A stretch of DNA of 61,774 nucleotides, taken from Pseudomonas sp. RIT-PI-r (GTDB lineage: Bacteria; Pseudomonadota; Gammaproteobacteria; Pseudomonadales; Pseudomonadaceae). Position numbers and translations under genes: made by a program. Shown in pieces: positions 9,226 to 16,682 of the stretch (position 1 is the stretch's first letter; the number at the start of each line of letters is the position of its first letter). The notes beneath the pieces are model-generated. The model worked only from the letters and a program-made list of their open reading frames with translations. It was not told the origin of the DNA and did no database searches. Location of the stretch: positions 1 to 61,774 of the forward strand of contig NZ_LIGE01000027.1 of NCBI RefSeq assembly GCF_001297015.1, given 5' to 3'.

Positions 9226-9306
9226 AATGCCCTACAGGTAAAACACTGGGCGGGATAAGCCGCCCTGCGTACACTCAGACCAGCCCAAACAACGGAGAAA
9301 ACAGCA

Positions 9307-9645
9307 GTGGATACTCTGTTCACCAAGATCATCAACCGGGAAATCCCGGCCAAGATCATTTACGAAGACGACCAGGTTCTGGCCTTCCACGATATCGCTC
9401 CTCAGGCACCGGTGCATTTTCTGGTGATCCCGAAGAAACCGGTGCGCACCCTCAATGACCTGACCGAAGACGACAAGGCACTGGCCGGGCATATCCTGTT
9501 CACTGCACAACGTCTGGCGCTGGAACTGGGTTGCGAGGAAGGCTTCCGTGTGGTGATGAACTGCAATGAAAAGGGTGGGCAAACCGTCTACCACATTCAT
9601 ATGCACGTACTCGGTCAGCGCCAGATGAACTGGCCACCGGGCTGA
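9307..9645 (+). CDS. histidine triad (HIT) nucleotide-binding protein
   Basis: HinT-type purine nucleoside phosphoramidase, 112 residues. The histidine triad is present as HIHMHVLGQ near the C-terminus, with the N-terminal FTKIINREIPAKIIYEDD typical of the family. Slightly shorter than E. coli HinT. It stands alone, followed by a REP pair. Confidence 0.93.
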   Translation: MDTLFTKIINREIPAKIIYEDDQVLAFHDIAPQAPVHFLVIPKKPVRTLNDLTEDDKALAGHILFTAQRLALELGCEEGFRVVMNCNEKGGQTVYHIHMHVLGQRQMNWPPG

Positions 9646-9662
9646 TACCCAGCAAACCTGTG

Positions 9663-9748
9663 TGTAGGAGCTGCCGAAGGCTGCGATCTTTTGATCTTCG
9701 AGTATCAAAAACAAGATCAAAAGATCGCAGCCTTCGGCAGCTCCTACA
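9663..9748. repeat. REP doublet (family B)
   Basis: Inverted pair of about 35-base arms (9663-9698 and 9713-9748), core GTAGGAGCTGCCGAAGGC with a GATCTTTTGATC end, separated by 14 bases. The same element occurs at 28944-29016 and 49279-49363. This is the REPIN layout of fluorescent pseudomonads. It lies between the HIT gene and coq7. Confidence 0.85.
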
Positions 9749-9847
9749 TAAAGCAAAAAGCACATCCAGTGTTACTGATGACCCAGCGCAAACCTTCCCC
9801 GGCCGATTCGGTTAAACTGGCCGCCGAGATTCTTCCCGGAGGTCAGC

Positions 9848-10495
9848 ATGACTACCCAACGTCACTACTCGCCCATTGACCGTCTGCTGCTGCAAGCCGA
9901 TGCCGCCATGCGTACCCTGCTGCCCTTCAGTGGCCAGCCGTACCGTCCGTCGCCGGCGATTTTGCAGCCGGACACGCAAATGAGCGATGAAGACACCCGC
10001 CACGTTGCCGGGCTGATGCGCATCAACCACACTGGTGAAGTCTGCGCCCAGGCGCTGTATCAAGGGCAAGCGCTGACCGCCAAGCTGCCGCAAGTGCGCG
10101 AAGCCATGGAGCACGCCGCCGAAGAAGAGATTGATCACCTTGTGTGGTGCGAACAGCGCATTCACCAGTTGGGCAGTCATACCAGCGTGCTCAATCCGCT
10201 GTTTTACGGGATGTCGTTCGGCATTGGCGCGGTGGCCGGATTGATCAGCGACAAGGTCAGCCTGGGGTTTGTTGCAGCGACCGAGCATCAGGTGTGCAAG
10301 CATTTGAATGAACACCTGGAACAATTGCCGGCTGAGGACGAGAAGTCCCGGGCGATTCTGGAGCAGATGCGCATTGATGAAGAGCATCATGCGGAGAGTG
10401 CGCTGGAGGCTGGAGGGTTTCGTTTTCCGGCGCCGGTGAAGTTCGGGATGAGTATTTTGGCTAAGGTGATGACCAAGAGTACTTATCGGATTTGA
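9848..10495 (+). CDS. coq7: 3-demethoxyubiquinol 3-hydroxylase (Coq7)
   Basis: Di-iron hydroxylase for the penultimate ring hydroxylation of ubiquinone synthesis, peripheral to the inner membrane. The 215-residue product has the duplicated four-helix ferritin-like pattern with carboxylate and histidine ligands: HTGEVCAQALYQGQ, EEEIDHLVWCEQR, TEHQVCKHLNEHL and IDEEHHAE. Length is normal for the proteobacterial enzyme. It is followed by a half REP and a strong terminator shared with convergent speD. Confidence 0.96.
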   Translation: MTTQRHYSPIDRLLLQADAAMRTLLPFSGQPYRPSPAILQPDTQMSDEDTRHVAGLMRINHTGEVCAQALYQGQALTAKLPQVREAMEHAAEEEIDHLVWCEQRIHQLGSHTSVLNPLFYGMSFGIGAVAGLISDKVSLGFVAATEHQVCKHLNEHLEQLPAEDEKSRAILEQMRIDEEHHAESALEAGGFRFPAPVKFGMSILAKVMTKSTYRI

Positions 10496-10514
10496 GAATT
10501 GTATTGCCGGACAG

Positions 10515-10547
10515 GGCCCCCCGCTGGCAGGCCAGCTCCCACAGGGG
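10515..10547. repeat. single REP-like hairpin
   Basis: A lone REP-type sequence with stem GCTGGC/GCCAGC (10523-10536) flanked by CCCC and GGGG. It belongs to a different family from the paired elements elsewhere in the window. Confidence 0.55.
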
Positions 10548-10563
10548 TCTTTGTTTCAACAAT

Positions 10564-10599
10564 AAAAAAGGCGACTGTCCTGAGACAGTCGCCTTTTTT
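10564..10599. terminator. bidirectional terminator, coq7/speD
   Basis: Perfect 16-bp inverted repeat (AAAAAAGGCGACTGTC, loop CTGA, complement ending in six T). It serves coq7 on the plus strand and speD on the minus strand. Confidence 0.92.
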
Positions 10600-10612
10600 G
10601 TGCCCGGGAATC

Positions 10613-11407
10613 TTAGGTCGGCATGTTGCGCGCGTAGAAGATTTCGAGCATTTCGTGTTTCACCCGGTCAGTCACCTGAGCACGTTGCTCCGCAGACAGG
10701 TTGCTGGTGGCGTCGCCGAACAGGTAGTTGTCCAGTTCGAAGTTCTTCAGCAGCATTTTGGTGTGGAACAGGTTTTCCTGGTACACGTTCACGTCGGTCA
10801 TCTGGTACGCGTCGCGGGTATCTTCGGACAGGTAGTTCTGGATCGAATTGATCTCGTGGTCGATGAAGTGCTTGTTGCCTTCAACGTCACGGGTGAAGCC
10901 ACGCACACGATAATCCACAGTCACAATGTCCGAATCGAACTGGTGAATGAGGAAATTGAGCGCTTTGAGCGGTGAAATGACACCACAGGTCGACACATCG
11001 ATGTCCACACGGAAGGTTGCAATACCGTCGTCCGGATGGATTTCCGGGTAGGTGTGCACCGTGATATGACTCTTGTCGAGGTGGGCCAGGATAATTTCGG
11101 GCAACGGGCCCGGCGACTCTTCGATCTGGCTTTCAGTCGGGGTTACCGGCTCTTCAGATATCAGAATCGTGACGCTGGCGCCCTGAGGTTCATAGTCCTG
11201 ACTGGCAATGTTCAGGATGTTGGCACCAATGATCTCGACAACTTCTGTGAGAATCTGCGTCAGGCGTTTCGCGTTGTACTCTTGATTGATGTACTCAACG
11301 TAAGCCTGCTGGTCTTGCGGGGTTTCCGCGTAGCAGATGTCATAGATGTTGAAGCTCAAGGTCTTTGTCAGGTTATTGAACCCGTGGAGCTTGAGTTTGC
11401 TTTTCAC
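10613..11407 (-). CDS. speD: S-adenosylmethionine decarboxylase proenzyme
   Basis: Makes decarboxylated SAM, the aminopropyl donor for spermidine. The 264-residue product is of the E. coli class, with normal length. Self-cleavage producing the pyruvoyl group should occur at K112-S113 in LDKSHITVHTYPE. The start is GTG at 11407, which gives the standard (V)KSKLKLHGFNNLTKTLS N-terminus; a longer in-frame frame upstream is not supported. The ribosome-binding site is poor, so expression may be low. It is convergent with coq7. Confidence 0.95.
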   Translation of the reverse strand: MKSKLKLHGFNNLTKTLSFNIYDICYAETPQDQQAYVEYINQEYNAKRLTQILTEVVEIIGANILNIASQDYEPQGASVTILISEEPVTPTESQIEESPGPLPEIILAHLDKSHITVHTYPEIHPDDGIATFRVDIDVSTCGVISPLKALNFLIHQFDSDIVTVDYRVRGFTRDVEGNKHFIDHEINSIQNYLSEDTRDAYQMTDVNVYQENLFHTKMLLKNFELDNYLFGDATSNLSAEQRAQVTDRVKHEMLEIFYARNMPT

Positions 11408-11644
11408 CGTTAAAAACTCTCTATGTATGCGGCCCGGCCGCGTGATCAAGCATGCCCGTCAAGTGCGAACAACGCACCTGCGTAGGACGGTTAACACCTC
11501 TTCGCGATGGCGATTTTGGTTATCTGTTCAGGCGGATGACCTGTCGGCTGACCGATCACTGCCCTGAAAAAAGTGGCGCATTATGCAGACGTCAGCGGGG
11601 GATCGCCAGAGTCTGCACTGCTTTTATGATAGTTGAATGTCGGT

Positions 11645-12067
11645 TCAACCGAGTTCGACGATTTCGTAATCGTGAGTGATCGCCACGCCAGCCGCGCCGA
11701 GCATGATCGAGGCCGAGCAATACTTCTCTGCAGACAACTCGATCGCACGTTTGACCTGGGCTTCTTTCAAGCCACGGCCCTTGACCACAAAATGCATGTG
11801 AATCTTGGTGAACACCTTCGGATCTTCGGTCGCGCGCTCGGCTTCAAGGAAGGCTTCGCAACTCTCAACGGCCTGACGCGACTTCTTGAGAATGCTGACC
11901 ACGTCGAAATTGCTGCAACCGCCAACACCGAGCAGGAGCATTTCCATCGGGCGAACACCCAGATTACGACCACCGGCGTCCGGCGGACCGTCCATCACTA
12001 CGACATGACCGCTGCCGGATTCGCCGAGGAACATGGCTTCGCCAGCCCATTGGATGCGTGCCTTCAT
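11645..12067 (-). CDS. OsmC family protein
   Basis: OsmC/Ohr-fold protein, 140 residues, of the YhfA-like branch. Two conserved cysteines are seen in GGCSNFDVV and KYCSASIM, consistent with a thiol-dependent peroxidase, but the substrate is unknown. The ATG at 12067 has a GGAG site eight bases upstream; the in-frame TTG six bases earlier lies too close to that site. Divergent from vfr. Confidence 0.9.
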   Translation of the reverse strand: MKARIQWAGEAMFLGESGSGHVVVMDGPPDAGGRNLGVRPMEMLLLGVGGCSNFDVVSILKKSRQAVESCEAFLEAERATEDPKVFTKIHMHFVVKGRGLKEAQVKRAIELSAEKYCSASIMLGAAGVAITHDYEIVELG

Positions 12068-12303
12068 CGCCAAGACTCCACTGTAGAAAAAAGGGTCGCC
12101 AGCTTAGCACAGGGCTTTGCCCGGACAGCGGCGGCGTTCCTAGGACGGATGCCTCTGCGGTGTAGGTAATTTCTCGAATTCTCGACGAAGTGTCTGTTAA
12201 GCTGGCGCCAATTCACTGGCGCCCATGCCAGCTGTGTAGCGACCGCCTTCAGCGCCTCATAAAAAAATCAAACATCACCGTGCAGTCTTTTCGGGATACA
12301 ACC

Positions 12304-12948
12304 ATGGTTGCTATTACCCCCACACCCAAAATCAAGAACCTCGACAAGCTGCTGATGCATTGTCAGCGCCGTCGTCATGCAGCCAAGAGCAACATCATCT
12401 GTGCGGGCGATCGTTCGGACACGCTGTACTTCATCATCAAGGGTTCGGTGACGATCCTGATCGAGGACGACGACGGTCGCGAAATGATCATCGCCTACCT
12501 CAACGCCGGGGATTTCTTCGGTGAGCTGGGTCTGTTCGAACAAGCCGGCCAGGAACAGGAACGCAGTGCCTGGGTGCGCGCCAAGGTCGAGTGCGAAACT
12601 GCGGAAATCAGTTACGCCAAGTTCCGCGAATTATCGCAGCAGGATCCGGACATTCTTTACGTACTCAGCGGACAAATCGCACAACGCCTGCGCAACACCA
12701 CGCGCAAGGTCGGCGACCTGGCGTTCTTCGACGTCACTGGCCGGGTAGCCCGTTGTTTGCTGGAGTTGTGCAAACAGCCGGACGCGATGACCCACCCGGA
12801 CGGCATGCAGATCAAAGTGACGCGTCAAGAGATTGGGCGAATTGTCGGTTGTTCAAGGGAGATGGTCGGTCGCGTGCTCAAGGATCTTGAAGAACGCAAC
12901 CTGGTCGATGTGAAAGGCAAGACCATGGTGGTCTTCGGTACGCGTTAA
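12304..12948 (+). CDS. vfr: cAMP receptor protein Vfr/CRP
   Basis: cAMP-binding global transcription regulator of the CRP/FNR family; in Pseudomonas this is Vfr. The 214-residue length equals P. aeruginosa Vfr. The N-terminal cyclic-nucleotide pocket shows FFGELGLFE and ERSAWVRA, and the C-terminal helix-turn-helix is VTRQEIGRIVGCSREMVGRV. The ATG at 12304 is preferred over an upstream in-frame GTG. Its stop overlaps by four bases the stop of the convergent downstream gene, with no terminator between them. Confidence 0.94.
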   Translation: MVAITPTPKIKNLDKLLMHCQRRRHAAKSNIICAGDRSDTLYFIIKGSVTILIEDDDGREMIIAYLNAGDFFGELGLFEQAGQEQERSAWVRAKVECETAEISYAKFRELSQQDPDILYVLSGQIAQRLRNTTRKVGDLAFFDVTGRVARCLLELCKQPDAMTHPDGMQIKVTRQEIGRIVGCSREMVGRVLKDLEERNLVDVKGKTMVVFGTR

Positions 12949-13643
12949 ACGTACATTTGCGCCAGCATCAAACGATACAGCTCATCGAGACGCGCCAAGG
13001 CCTGTGGCGCGTTGAATTTTTCATGCAGGGCAATGTGGCTTTGCGCCCGCACCCGCTGCTCCAGGCCGCACGCTTCGTTGAAGCGATTGACCGCCGCCAC
13101 CATCGACTCACGCTCGTTATCCATCAACATCGCTCCGTGAACCAGACCGACCGGACGCTGCCCGCCCTGACTCTGGCGCCAGCGCTGGGCGGCGCCGACC
13201 CTTTTCCGGCCGTCGAGGTTGACGTTGAAGCGACCGTCGCAGAATGCGCCGTCGATTTCGCCCAACGACGAGGTACCACCCAATTCATCCAGCAACTGAC
13301 AGATCGGATCGCAGAGGCGGTGGTAGCCGGTTTCTATGCGGTTCAAATCGCCTTCGCTACGCGGTGGTGCGTAGACCAGGGCGATGTTGATAGTGGCGGC
13401 AGATTGCGGCACGGGTTCGCCGCCGGTTTCGCGTAGCAGGACGGGCCAGCCAGCAGCGGCGGAGACTTCGCTGGCGTGCTCGAAAGCGGGTAGACGATTG
13501 AGGCGGCGCGGCATGACCAGGGCGCGATCGCTGGGTTGCCAGAACAGCAGGCCGAATTCAGAGTCGCCGGCGCAGACCGAGGCCAGCAAATCCTGTTCGG
13601 CTTGCAGGCCGGCTTCGATGGTCAGGAGGGTTGGCAGCGACAT
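12945..13643 (-). CDS. lipoyl/biotin protein ligase-fold protein
   Basis: 232-residue member of the BPL/LplA/LipB fold. The visible family signature is NVNLDGRKRVGAAQR with its likely catalytic lysine. The usual RxTGGGAVxH motif is degenerate here as RETGGEPVPQS, lacking the histidine. It may be an amidotransferase-like lipoate enzyme or have another acyl substrate; I cannot assign one. It runs tail-to-tail into vfr with a four-base overlap. Confidence 0.75.
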   Translation of the reverse strand: MSLPTLLTIEAGLQAEQDLLASVCAGDSEFGLLFWQPSDRALVMPRRLNRLPAFEHASEVSAAAGWPVLLRETGGEPVPQSAATINIALVYAPPRSEGDLNRIETGYHRLCDPICQLLDELGGTSSLGEIDGAFCDGRFNVNLDGRKRVGAAQRWRQSQGGQRPVGLVHGAMLMDNERESMVAAVNRFNEACGLEQRVRAQSHIALHEKFNAPQALARLDELYRLMLAQMYV

Positions 13644-13680
13644 GGAAGGCTCCGTTGAATCTCTTTAGCGGATTTGAGGG

Positions 13681-13745
13681 CCCCTTCGCGAGCAGGCTCA
13701 CTCCTACAGGGGGAACGCATTCCAAGTGTAGGAGTGAGCCTGCTC
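13681..13745. repeat. REP doublet (family A)
   Basis: Inverted pair of the CGAGCAGGCTCACTCCTACA type (13681-13712 and 13727-13745), the second arm incomplete. It lies 43 bases past the trpC stop. Related pairs are at 18659, 28175 and 32491. Confidence 0.8.
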
Positions 13746-13788
13746 CGGGCGGCGTTCCGACGATGGCGTCGACTCGGCCTGAAGCGAA

Positions 13789-14625
13789 TCAGTCGAGGGT
13801 CGAACCGCTGATCGACACGCCGCGCTCCGGGAAGAACAGACGCTGCAGTTCAGTGCCCGGATTTTCCGCACGCATGAACGCTTCACCGACCAGGAACGAA
13901 TACACGTCGCTGATTTCCATCAGTTCGACATCGGCACGATTAAGAATGCCGCTTTCGGTGATGACCAGACGATCACGTGGAATCCGTGGCAGCAGGTCGA
14001 GCGTGGTTTCCAGACTGACGTCGAAGGTGTGCAGGTTACGGTTGTTGACCCCGACCAGCGGCGTGTCGAGGGTTTTCAACGCGCGCTCCAGCTCATCGCC
14101 ATCGTGCACTTCGACCAGCACATCGAGACCGACGCTTTTGGCGACGGCTGCAAGCTCAGCCATTTTCACGTCATCCAGCGCGGAGACGATCAGCAGCACA
14201 CAGTCGGCGCCCAAGGCGCGGGCTTCAACGATCTGGTAAGGATCAATCATGAAGTCCTTGCGGATCACCGGCAGGCTGCACGCGGCGCGCGCCTGTTGCA
14301 GGTACGCATCGGCGCCCTGGAAGTAATCGATGTCGGTCAGCACGGACAGACAGGTCGCCCCGCCCTTCTCGTAGCTTTTGGCAATATCGGCCGGGACGAA
14401 GTCCTCGCGAATCACGCCTTTGCTTGGCGAAGCCTTTTTGATTTCAGCGATCACCGCCGGCTGCTTCTTCTTTGCCTGCGCCAGCAATGCTTGGGCAAAA
14501 CCACGAGGTGCATCGGCCGCCTTGGCCAGACTTTCCAGCTCGCTCAGGCTGACGCGGGCGCTACGCTCGGCGACTTCCTGAACTTTGCGGGCCAGAATGT
14601 TTTCCAGAACCGTCGGTACACTCAT
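13789..14625 (-). CDS. trpC: indole-3-glycerol phosphate synthase
   Basis: Converts carboxyphenylamino-deoxyribulose phosphate to indole-3-glycerol phosphate. The 278-residue TIM barrel carries EIKKASPSKGVIREDF and the later strands DFMIDPYQIVEARALGAD, EVHDGDELERAL and GVNNRNLHTF. Monofunctional, not fused to TrpF. Its start overlaps the trpD stop by four bases (ATGA), indicating translational coupling. Last gene of trpGDC. Confidence 0.97.
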   Translation of the reverse strand: MSVPTVLENILARKVQEVAERSARVSLSELESLAKAADAPRGFAQALLAQAKKKQPAVIAEIKKASPSKGVIREDFVPADIAKSYEKGGATCLSVLTDIDYFQGADAYLQQARAACSLPVIRKDFMIDPYQIVEARALGADCVLLIVSALDDVKMAELAAVAKSVGLDVLVEVHDGDELERALKTLDTPLVGVNNRNLHTFDVSLETTLDLLPRIPRDRLVITESGILNRADVELMEISDVYSFLVGEAFMRAENPGTELQRLFFPERGVSISGSTLD

Positions 14626-15671
14626 CCCTCATTCTCCACTCTGAATACCGCGGTAAAGGCACCCAGCTCCTCGAGCTTTTCCCGAGCGAGGCCGGTGTGC
14701 AGCGCGTCGTGCGCAAGCTCGACGCCCTGTTTCAAACTGCTGGCCACGTCGGCGGCGTACAGCGCGGCGCCGGCGTTGAGCACAATCATTTCGGCAGCTT
14801 TCTGGCCGTTTTCGGTTTTGCGCTTGCCGAGGGCATCGCGGATCAGCGCCAGCGACGCCTCCGGGCCTTCGACCGACAGACCGTGCAGGCTCTGGCTTTT
14901 CATGCCGAGGTCTTCCGGCTCGACCCAATATTCAGTGATTTCATTGTTCTTCAGCTCAGCGACGAAGGTCGGCGCGGCGAGACTGAACTCGTCCAGACCG
15001 TCCTTCGAGTGCACCACCAGCACATGCTTGCTGCCCAGACGCTGCAAGACTTCGGCCAAGGGCCGGCACAGCGCCTTATTGAATACGCCCACTACCTGAT
15101 GCTTCACACCGGCCGGATTCGTAAGCGGGCCGAGCATGTTGAACAGCGTACGCAAGCCGAGATCGCGGCGCGGACCGGCGGCGTACTTCATGGCTTTGTG
15201 GTGAGTCTGGGCAAACATGAAACCGATGCCGACGTTGTCGATGCAACGCGCGACCTGCACCGGCGTCAGGTTCAAATAGATACCGGCGGCTTCGAGCAAG
15301 TCGGCGCTGCCGCTCTTGCCCGATACCGCGCGGTTGCCGTGCTTGGCGACGGTGCAACCAGCAGCGGCAACTACAAAGGAAGAAGCGGTCGAGACGTTGA
15401 AGATGTTTGCACCGTCACCGCCGGTACCGACCACATCGACCACGCCATCAAGGGTCTTCAGTTCAACCTGATCGGCCAGCTCACGCATCACCGAGACCGC
15501 GCCGACGATTTCATCGATGCTCTCGCTCTTCATGCGCATGGCCATCATGAACGCGCCAATCTGCGCGTCGGTGCATTGGCCGGTCATGATTTCGCGCATC
15601 ACGTCGCGCATTTCATCGGTGCTGAGGTCGAGGTGTTCGACGATACGGCTCAGGGCTGTCTTGATATTCAT
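14622..15671 (-). CDS. trpD: anthranilate phosphoribosyltransferase
   Basis: Transfers phosphoribose from PRPP to anthranilate. The 349-residue product has the PRPP-binding VGTGGDGANIFNVST and the KHGNRAVSGKSGSADLLEA motif. It is separated from trpG by nine bases and overlaps trpC by four. Separate from TrpG, unlike the enteric fusion. Confidence 0.97.
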   Translation of the reverse strand: MNIKTALSRIVEHLDLSTDEMRDVMREIMTGQCTDAQIGAFMMAMRMKSESIDEIVGAVSVMRELADQVELKTLDGVVDVVGTGGDGANIFNVSTASSFVVAAAGCTVAKHGNRAVSGKSGSADLLEAAGIYLNLTPVQVARCIDNVGIGFMFAQTHHKAMKYAAGPRRDLGLRTLFNMLGPLTNPAGVKHQVVGVFNKALCRPLAEVLQRLGSKHVLVVHSKDGLDEFSLAAPTFVAELKNNEITEYWVEPEDLGMKSQSLHGLSVEGPEASLALIRDALGKRKTENGQKAAEMIVLNAGAALYAADVASSLKQGVELAHDALHTGLAREKLEELGAFTAVFRVENEG

Positions 15672-15680
15672 GGGAAGTCC

Positions 15681-16274
15681 TTAGCGCGTGCCGCCGCTTT
15701 GTTTGAGGAAGTTGGCAAACAGTTCATGACCCTGCTCGGTCAGGATCGACTCGGGGTGGAACTGTACACCCTCAATGTTCAGGGTCTTGTGACGCAGGCC
15801 CATGATTTCGTCGACCGAACCGTCGTCGTGTTGCGTCCACGCGGTCAGCTCCAGGCAATCGGGCAAAGTATCGCGCTTGACGATCAGCGAGTGATAGCGG
15901 GTAACCGTCAGTGGATGATTCAGTCCTGCGAAAACACCCTTGTCCTCGTGAAATACCGGACTAGTCTTACCGTGCATTACCTGACGCGCACGTACAACGT
16001 CACCGCCAAAGGCCTGGCCGATGGACTGGTGACCAAGGCAGACACCGAGGATCGGTAGTTTGCCAGCGAAGTGTTTGATGGCTTCGATGGAGATGCCCGC
16101 TTCGGTCGGCGTGCAAGGACCTGGCGAGACGACGATACGTTCAGGCTTGAGCGCTTCGATTTCAGCGACGGTCAATTCGTCGTTGCGCACGACTTTGACC
16201 TCGGCACCCAGCTCGCCGAGATATTGCACAACGTTGTAAGTAAAGGAGTCGTAGTTGTCGATCATCAGCAACAT
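15681..16274 (-). CDS. trpG: anthranilate synthase component II (glutamine amidotransferase)
   Basis: Supplies ammonia from glutamine to TrpE. The 197-residue class I amidotransferase has the nucleophile loop GVCLGHQSIGQAFGG and the catalytic FHPES near the C-terminus. First structural gene of trpGDC. About 165 bases upstream is a short reading frame with two Trp codons near its stop (16439-16525), consistent with attenuation control. Confidence 0.96.
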   Translation of the reverse strand: MLLMIDNYDSFTYNVVQYLGELGAEVKVVRNDELTVAEIEALKPERIVVSPGPCTPTEAGISIEAIKHFAGKLPILGVCLGHQSIGQAFGGDVVRARQVMHGKTSPVFHEDKGVFAGLNHPLTVTRYHSLIVKRDTLPDCLELTAWTQHDDGSVDEIMGLRHKTLNIEGVQFHPESILTEQGHELFANFLKQSGGTR

Positions 16275-16415
16275 GGCGTGTCGAACCTCTTGAATTCTGA
16301 TTTGAAAACAGCCTTCAGATCACTTGCCCGCAGGGCGCTGCACGATGTCGGACGCAGGTAGATGCGTCGGCACAGCGGCATTTCAAACAGGCAAGGAAGG
16401 CAAAGCGATACAGAT

Positions 16416-16428
16416 CCGGCGGGGCCGG
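16416..16428 (-). promoter_or_regulatory. trpGDC leader hairpin
   Basis: GC stem CCGGC/GCCGG with a three-base loop, 11 bases past the leader peptide stop. The same TTTCTG-plus-CCGGC block follows the gph/trpE leader. No strong T run follows, so an intrinsic terminator is not proven. Confidence 0.45.
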
Positions 16429-16438
16429 CAGAAAAGAT

Positions 16439-16525
16439 TCAGGCGCGCCAACGCCAGCGGGCGTGTGCCTTGATGACTTGATCCAGAAGTTTGCTGGTGA
16501 TCAACACGGGGAAGGTCTCGTTCAT
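16439..16525 (-). CDS. trpGDC leader peptide
   Basis: A 28-codon reading frame starting at ATG (16525) with a GGAA site close upstream and ending HARWRWRA-stop. Two Trp codons sit four and two codons before the final alanine, the arrangement of an attenuation leader. Residues 7-28 align with the C-terminus of Gph just before trpE (VLITSKLLDQVIKAHARWRWRA here), with about 60 percent identity. Attenuation of trpE and trpGDC is known for Pseudomonas putida. The exact antiterminator pairing is not resolved by eye. Confidence 0.7.
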   Translation of the reverse strand: MNETFPVLITSKLLDQVIKAHARWRWRA

Positions 16526-16682
16526 ACGTTCCAGCACAGTAACTTAGCTGGGCGGAGCGTGCAATATGGCCGGGGATTTGGGGGTTAAATCCAGTGGAGG
16601 ATTCGCGACCGATGGCAAAACGCCGGAAGTTTTTGGTACTGTCGTTTCGTTCACCTACAACAATAAATAAACGGACTTGCTC
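16526..16682. other. divergent intergenic region, trpGDC leader / estP
   Basis: Holds the promoter of the trpGDC leader and that of estP. On the minus strand TTAACC with TATTGC 16 bases on, or TTGCAC-17-TACTGT at 16536-16564, are possible; the latter leaves almost no 5' leader. An AT-rich stretch before estP (ACAACAATAAATAAACGG) includes its translation start region. No other gene is seen. Confidence 0.4.

Noticed and set aside
9301..9458. Alternative reading of the SDR/HIT region as one long plus-strand frame (8712-9458)
   Set aside because: It is a shifted frame across two genes with clear family motifs in other frames.
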